The position numbers and the translations under genes are program-made. From the IMG/VR virus record IMGVR_UViG_3300046331_000424, positions 1-44,730 of that record: a DNA stretch of 44,730 nucleotides; one strand, 5' to 3'. Source of the DNA: a virus. Position 1 is the stretch's first letter; each line of letters begins with the position of its first letter. Below the pieces are notes generated by a model. The model searched no databases. It saw only the letters and a program-made list of their open reading frames with translations, and was not told the origin of the DNA. This document shows, one piece after another, positions 41,286 to 44,730 of the stretch.

Positions 41286-41763
41286 AATACTCAAAATGTT
41301 CAAAATTTGAAGAACTAAACTCACTATTAAATCTAATAATAAACTCCATTGAGATATTTAATTCTTCTGCTTGCTTTTGAATTTTAGACTGTTCTTCAAT
41401 TAGTTTTTTTGCAGATTGATTAAAGTTTTCTACAATGCTTTTTAACCTGCTTTTTGGGTTCTCTATTAAATCTAAATAATTTTCGATGGTAGGAATAACA
41501 CCAGTACCGTTTACAATCGCTTCAATCCCTATAACTAAGATATTTTTCTTAATTCGATAATCTCCGTTGTAATCTTTGGCTTCATTGATTACAACATTGA
41601 TGTTGTGGCTTAATTCCTTGCCTTTTTCTTCGCTGTTGTTTTGAGATTGCTCTGCCAGTTCAGATAACAATAACAATGATTCGAGGTACGAAACCTCTGA
41701 TGTTTCACTTTTGATAAGTGTTAATGAAACTCCTAAAAGTTCCTGTACTTTTTTTGTGTTCAT
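41266..41763 (-). CDS. Unknown early coiled-coil protein
   Basis: A 165-aa protein with mostly helical content; IVENFNQSAKKLIEEQSK and similar stretches form coiled coil. ATGA overlap with its upstream neighbour. No family recognised. Confidence 0.6.
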   Translation of the reverse strand: MNTKKVQELLGVSLTLIKSETSEVSYLESLLLLSELAEQSQNNSEEKGKELSHNINVVINEAKDYNGDYRIKKNILVIGIEAIVNGTGVIPTIENYLDLIENPKSRLKSIVENFNQSAKKLIEEQSKIQKQAEELNISMEFIIRFNSEFSSSNFEHFEYYEQKSL

Positions 41764-42290
41764 TTCTTGATTTGGTTTTTTTGCATAGCTTTTACTCTAT
41801 CTGAAAACGGAACTTTGCTTTTGGGTTCTTCTCCAAATTTTTTCAACAACAAACCACCCATACGAACGTGAGACATTTCTTCTGATGTCAAAGCGTTTTC
41901 TTGTGCTTTACCTTTCGGTCTGTACCATTCATATTCGGGAGTGAGATTTTGAGGGTTAAGCCCAAAAGAACTAAAAAGCGGCACACCACTTTCGGGGTGC
42001 GTAACGATAAAAGGAGTTGTACCATTATCTGAACCCATTGAGGTAACAATGTTGTAAACACCATCTTCGGACGAATAAACATTTATTTGATGGTCGCCTT
42101 TTGGTCGGTCGTTGAGGTCGGTCAATATATCATCTAAGCTGATATTTGAACGCCATGAAACAAGCATTAATCTTTTCTTAGTTGGGTCGTTTAGGCTATT
42201 AAAGCCGTCTAAGCAAGATACTGGTTGCAAAGATTTTTCTTCTAAATCTTTGATGTTAATTGATTCGATTGTAGGAACTGAATAACTCAT
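41760..42290 (-). CDS. Unknown early protein
   Basis: 176 aa from ATG at 42290 (MSYSVPTIESINIKDLEEK). A longer frame from 42335 has a TAATG overlap with the nuclease gene but would run through a perfect hairpin (42304-42324), so both starts are possible; I prefer 42290. It contains RLMLVSWRSNISLDDI and ends basic (SDRVKAMQKNQIKK). Function unknown. Confidence 0.55.
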   Translation of the reverse strand: MSYSVPTIESINIKDLEEKSLQPVSCLDGFNSLNDPTKKRLMLVSWRSNISLDDILTDLNDRPKGDHQINVYSSEDGVYNIVTSMGSDNGTTPFIVTHPESGVPLFSSFGLNPQNLTPEYEWYRPKGKAQENALTSEEMSHVRMGGLLLKKFGEEPKSKVPFSDRVKAMQKNQIKK

Positions 42291-42292
42291 AT

Positions 42293-42324
42293 AAAAAAGT
42301 TTAGGAACGTCATTAAGACGTTCC
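42293..42324 (-). terminator. Hairpin with T run before the 176-aa gene, possible attenuator
   Basis: The stem GGAACGTC/GACGTTCC (42304-42311 with 42317-42324) has a 5-nt loop. On the minus strand TAAAC and then six T follow, ending just before the ATG at 42290. The T run is set back from the stem, so termination would be partial. Confidence 0.45.
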
Positions 42325-42334
42325 ATGTGAAACA

Positions 42335-42943
42335 TTAAACTAATATTTTTTGGTCAGTAATTCTATAACGGTTTATCTCTAAGAAGTTTTTGAACAAATC
42401 AACCCATTCAAACAATCTATCAAAATCGTAGTTTTGGGAATGGTAAACTTCCGTAGCGATGAACTTTTCTTCGAGGTTTACAATAATGTACTTCATTTCT
42501 TCAAAACCTAAATGCTTTAAGCCGTACAAGTACAACGTCTGAACATTATCCTCATGGCTTGGGAACTGGTAGTATGAAGTAGTTTTTAAGTCTATTATTT
42601 TACCTGCTCCTGTAAAATCACTGTAACCGTAGATTCTGCAATCTTTATGAACAAAGTCAATAAATCTTTGCGTTACAAAAAAATCGGGTAATTCTTCCGA
42701 GGTATCATTCAAAAGTTTCAATTCCCAATCTTCTGAAAAGGTGTTTTTACCTTGCATAAAAGCTACAACTTTATCCTCAAAGTTTACACCTTTTTTCATG
42801 GCTTCGGTTTGCTGATAAGGAACTCGGTTTATTCGGTCGAGAACTTGTTGCTCTGAAATAGGTTCGCCAAAACCAAAACTCTTTTCAAGATAAAACATTT
42901 GAAAATAGTTTACCAAAGTTGGATATAACTGGTACTTTATCAT
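42335..42943 (-). CDS. PD-(D/E)XK family nuclease (RecB/Cas4-like fold)
   Basis: A 202-aa protein. GYSDFTGAGKIIDLKT (106-121) carries Asp109, Asp118 and Lys120 of the active site. Glu56 lies in the first helix (KKGVNFEDKV), and VQTLYLYGL follows as in the Q-x-x-x-Y motif. Such nucleases process DNA ends in phage recombination. It is encoded 2 nt after the Sak4-like ATPase gene, supporting a shared pathway. Confidence 0.8.
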   Translation of the reverse strand: MIKYQLYPTLVNYFQMFYLEKSFGFGEPISEQQVLDRINRVPYQQTEAMKKGVNFEDKVVAFMQGKNTFSEDWELKLLNDTSEELPDFFVTQRFIDFVHKDCRIYGYSDFTGAGKIIDLKTTSYYQFPSHEDNVQTLYLYGLKHLGFEEMKYIIVNLEEKFIATEVYHSQNYDFDRLFEWVDLFKNFLEINRYRITDQKILV

Positions 42944-42945
42944 TT

Positions 42946-44073
42946 TTAGGCAGTTTTTGGTTTCTTGGTTGCTTTTGGTGCTGATGGTACGGTAGGAACG
43001 GTTTCAACTGGCTTTGCTTCTTCGGCTTTTTCTTCGTTTTTTTCTTCGGCTCTTTCTTCAACTGCATTTTCATCTAAAAAAGAAACAATTTTTTCGCCTT
43101 GATAAACAGCTTTGAAACCAAGTTCTGATGCTTTCATTTTTATCATTTCCCAAATGTCATTGAGGGCAGTTAGAACAAATAATTTCTTTGCTCTAAATTC
43201 TCTAAATTCATCGAAAATAACATTTATATCAAGAACCATTTCGACATTAGCAATCTTTTCTTGATACTCTGAAATTTGCTTTTTGTACTCTGCATATACT
43301 TTCGAGTTTGCATTTACGCTTTGTCTGTAATCGTAAATAATATCATCTACGGTTTTTTCTGATGCTTTAAATGTTACTGGGAGGTTGCAAGAATTTTTGC
43401 CGTAGTAATCTTCTTGTGGCGTAAATCCTAAAACAGATTCATCATTTACAATCTGCATATAACCAATGAAATCGGCTTCTTTGGTAATTAGTGAACGGCT
43501 TTGTCCTGCGATGTCGGGGCGTTTACGAGTTCTATCTCCCTCTTTTTCTTCTTTCTCGTGAGCAATAAAAATGATGTTTTTATTGTTGTTGAGGTACTTC
43601 TTTTTGAAAGCGATAAACTCCTGTCCTAATGCTCCCCAACCCTGTTGCGATAAATCTCCATTACGCTTGACATTTTTCGCATCAACTGTTTTTACATAAT
43701 CTCCTGCCATTTCCATCATCTTTGAAACTGAATCAAAAATTAGGGTGTCGTAATCGGCAAACAATTCCAAATCAGCTTCCATAAATCTTTGCCAAACAAA
43801 ACGACCATCGGGTTCTCCTTTTTCGACAATATTACCTTTGGCATCTTTTTGGGGTGGTATTGGTGTCATGTCCAAAAAGGTAATTTCTTCGCCTTTGCTG
43901 TCCAGTCGATGATGCCCCATTACACGAATTAAACCATCTTCAAAGTCAAACAGTAAGGGCTTGTTTGATTTGATTGCCCAAGATGTTTTACGAACACCGG
44001 GCTGTCCGTACACTAATACAACAATTCTTTTGATTGTCATAGGGTCATTACCCTTTTTAAAAATTAAAGCCAT
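42946..44073 (-). CDS. Sak4-like RecA-fold ATPase
   Basis: 375 aa from ATG at 44073 (MALIFKKGNDP); the longer frame starts at a TTG. Residues 23-30 are GQPGVRKT, a Walker A with Arg where Gly is usual. LLFDFEDG and DYDTLIFDSVSKMMEM follow (Walker B region), then IIFIAHEKEE and RKRPDIAGQS, the family layout of phage Sak4/RecA-like single-strand annealing partners. The C-terminus is acidic and Ala/Lys/Pro-rich. Works with SSB or a nuclease in recombination. The unusual P-loop may reduce ATP use. Confidence 0.75.
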   Translation of the reverse strand: MALIFKKGNDPMTIKRIVVLVYGQPGVRKTSWAIKSNKPLLFDFEDGLIRVMGHHRLDSKGEEITFLDMTPIPPQKDAKGNIVEKGEPDGRFVWQRFMEADLELFADYDTLIFDSVSKMMEMAGDYVKTVDAKNVKRNGDLSQQGWGALGQEFIAFKKKYLNNNKNIIFIAHEKEEKEGDRTRKRPDIAGQSRSLITKEADFIGYMQIVNDESVLGFTPQEDYYGKNSCNLPVTFKASEKTVDDIIYDYRQSVNANSKVYAEYKKQISEYQEKIANVEMVLDINVIFDEFREFRAKKLFVLTALNDIWEMIKMKASELGFKAVYQGEKIVSFLDENAVEERAEEKNEEKAEEAKPVETVPTVPSAPKATKKPKTA

Positions 44074-44115
44074 TGAATGAAACAATTAAAAGTTAAAAAA
44101 TAAAAATAAAATAGT

Positions 44116-44207
44116 GCGTGTGGCAGGAATCGAACCTGCGTTGGTTATACCATAAGCTACCTACTTTGTTCGGTCAAAACTTTTTCTTACCACTTGAATA
44201 CACACGC
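44116..44207 (-). tRNA. tRNA-like gene, 92 nt, isotype uncertain
   Basis: On the minus strand a perfect 7-bp acceptor stem (GCGTGTG/CACACGC) is followed by U8-A9, a D arm with A14 and GG, and a perfect 5-bp T stem with loop TTCGATT. The anticodon stem has only 3 good pairs; the loop would read TTGACCG with anticodon GAC (Val) and C at 37. The variable region is about 27 nt with no clean helix. CCA is not encoded. It may be a degenerate class II tRNA or a tRNA-like element. Confidence 0.55.
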
Positions 44208-44215
44208 AACCAAGA

Positions 44216-44730
44216 TTATCTATAAGTAGATTTTTTAGACTTGGAAACTTCAATGCCTTTTATCTCAACACCTTTTTTGATGGCATCTTTAATGGCTGAT
44301 TCATTCACTTGTAGATACTCGAAAGGGATTTGAGTAATGTCGATTACTGTAAATTCGATAACAGTTGATAAGCCTTTGTTTGCAGACTTTTCTTTTTTCT
44401 CAATCATTTCATTGAAAAAAACTTTTTCATCTTCATCTACTGGCTCTTGTGCTTTTAGCAAAGCTAATTCAGCTTCTTTTTTCTTGTTTTCTGCAATACG
44501 GTAGTTGCTGACGGCACTATCAAGAAAAGACATATTTTCAACAACTTCGAGAACAAACGACTTTTCAAAGTCCATGATTTCTTTTTTCTTAGCATCAATG
44601 ATTCGAGTGAGGTTCTTTCGTTCTTCTTCAACAGTAGCTAAAAATTTCTTGCCAACTTTGATGGCATTTGCAGCCATTTGTTCGCTAACATTAGATGTGA
44701 TGTCAAGGCTTGTGCTTTTCAACAAAGCAA
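44216..44730 (-). CDS. Partial DUF1351-like recombination-associated protein
   Basis: An open frame runs from the right edge to 44216, so the N-terminus is missing; no ATG occurs until deep in the frame, and the frame is open at the edge. Residues include a Lys/Glu-rich coiled coil (VEEERKNLTRIIDAKKKEI), then a C-terminal ITQIPFEYLQVNESAIKDAI and a VEIKGIEV end. This IP-x-x-Y-L...AIK-x-AIK...I-x-G pattern is typical of the DUF1351-like proteins encoded beside phage annealing genes. The link to the Sak4-like and PD-(D/E)XK genes is positional. Confidence 0.6.
   Translation of the reverse strand, partial: ALLKSTSLDITSNVSEQMAANAIKVGKKFLATVEEERKNLTRIIDAKKKEIMDFEKSFVLEVVENMSFLDSAVSNYRIAENKKKEAELALLKAQEPVDEDEKVFFNEMIEKKEKSANKGLSTVIEFTVIDITQIPFEYLQVNESAIKDAIKKGVEIKGIEVSKSKKSTYR

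Noticed and set aside
1-44730. CRISPR arrays, insertion sequences, integrase or attachment site
   Set aside because: No spaced direct repeats, transposase, recombinase motifs or flanking duplications are visible; the tRNA-like gene lies within coding phage DNA without a repeat partner.

Overview
The window is most of a tailed-phage genome, or prophage-like region, from a Bacteroidota host. The DNA is AT-rich. Strong Shine-Dalgarno sequences are lacking before the genes. Several intergenic gaps carry Bacteroidota-type promoters (TTG, 17-20 nt, TAnnTTTG or a close variant). Almost every gene lies on the minus strand, so the functional order runs right to left. Coding density is very high: neighbours overlap by 1-4 nt (ATGA, TAATG) or a little more, and no gene-free stretch reaches 300 bases. 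A long tape measure gene, paired tail-assembly chaperones with a probable frameshift, and the absence of any sheath gene point to a siphovirus-like particle.

Right end (about 39.6-44.7 kb) is the early/recombination region: a partial DUF1351-like gene, an odd 92-nt tRNA-like gene, a Sak4-like RecA-fold ATPase, a PD-(D/E)XK nuclease, and a string of small overlapping unknown genes. From a promoter near 39.84 kb an operon follows with a C5 cytosine methyltransferase, a small P-loop protein, a Spo11/Topo VIA-like TOPRIM protein, a 410-aa unknown and an HNH endonuclease whose C-terminus looks like a sliding-clamp binding peptide. Small genes follow, one a membrane protein carrying a single Ig-like repeat like those of the tail adhesin.

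Middle (about 33.9-20 kb): a promoter inside a nested inverted repeat drives a small gene and a DUF488 gene, ending in a terminator. Then come a methyltransferase-like/Mom-like fusion, a ParB-like gene, small and large terminase, a PGDYG-like gene, portal (with a zinc-finger-like insert), head morphogenesis protein, two unknown genes, RusA, two small acidic proteins, scaffold-like protein, major capsid protein, and neck genes. Terminator hairpins and new promoters divide this block into several transcription units.

Left part (about 20 kb to 1.3 kb): tail completion genes, a four-helix membrane protein, tail chaperones, tape measure, tail-tip proteins and a series of large host-contact proteins with a glycosidase-like domain, Ig-like repeats, a CBM6-like module and an alanine-rich coiled-coil fibre. 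This late operon meets a small plus-strand gene at a shared terminator. Beyond it lie a divergent DNA/RNA non-specific nuclease and a partial gene.

I recognise no integrase, repressor, DNA polymerase, holin, endolysin or clear tail tube gene; they may be outside the window or too divergent. The main items for follow-up are the ParB / DPPV-methyltransferase-Mom-like / DUF488 cluster, the Spo11-like module, the chaperone frameshift, and a structured 3'UTR whose loop is complementary to CAAACAAACA leaders elsewhere in the genome.
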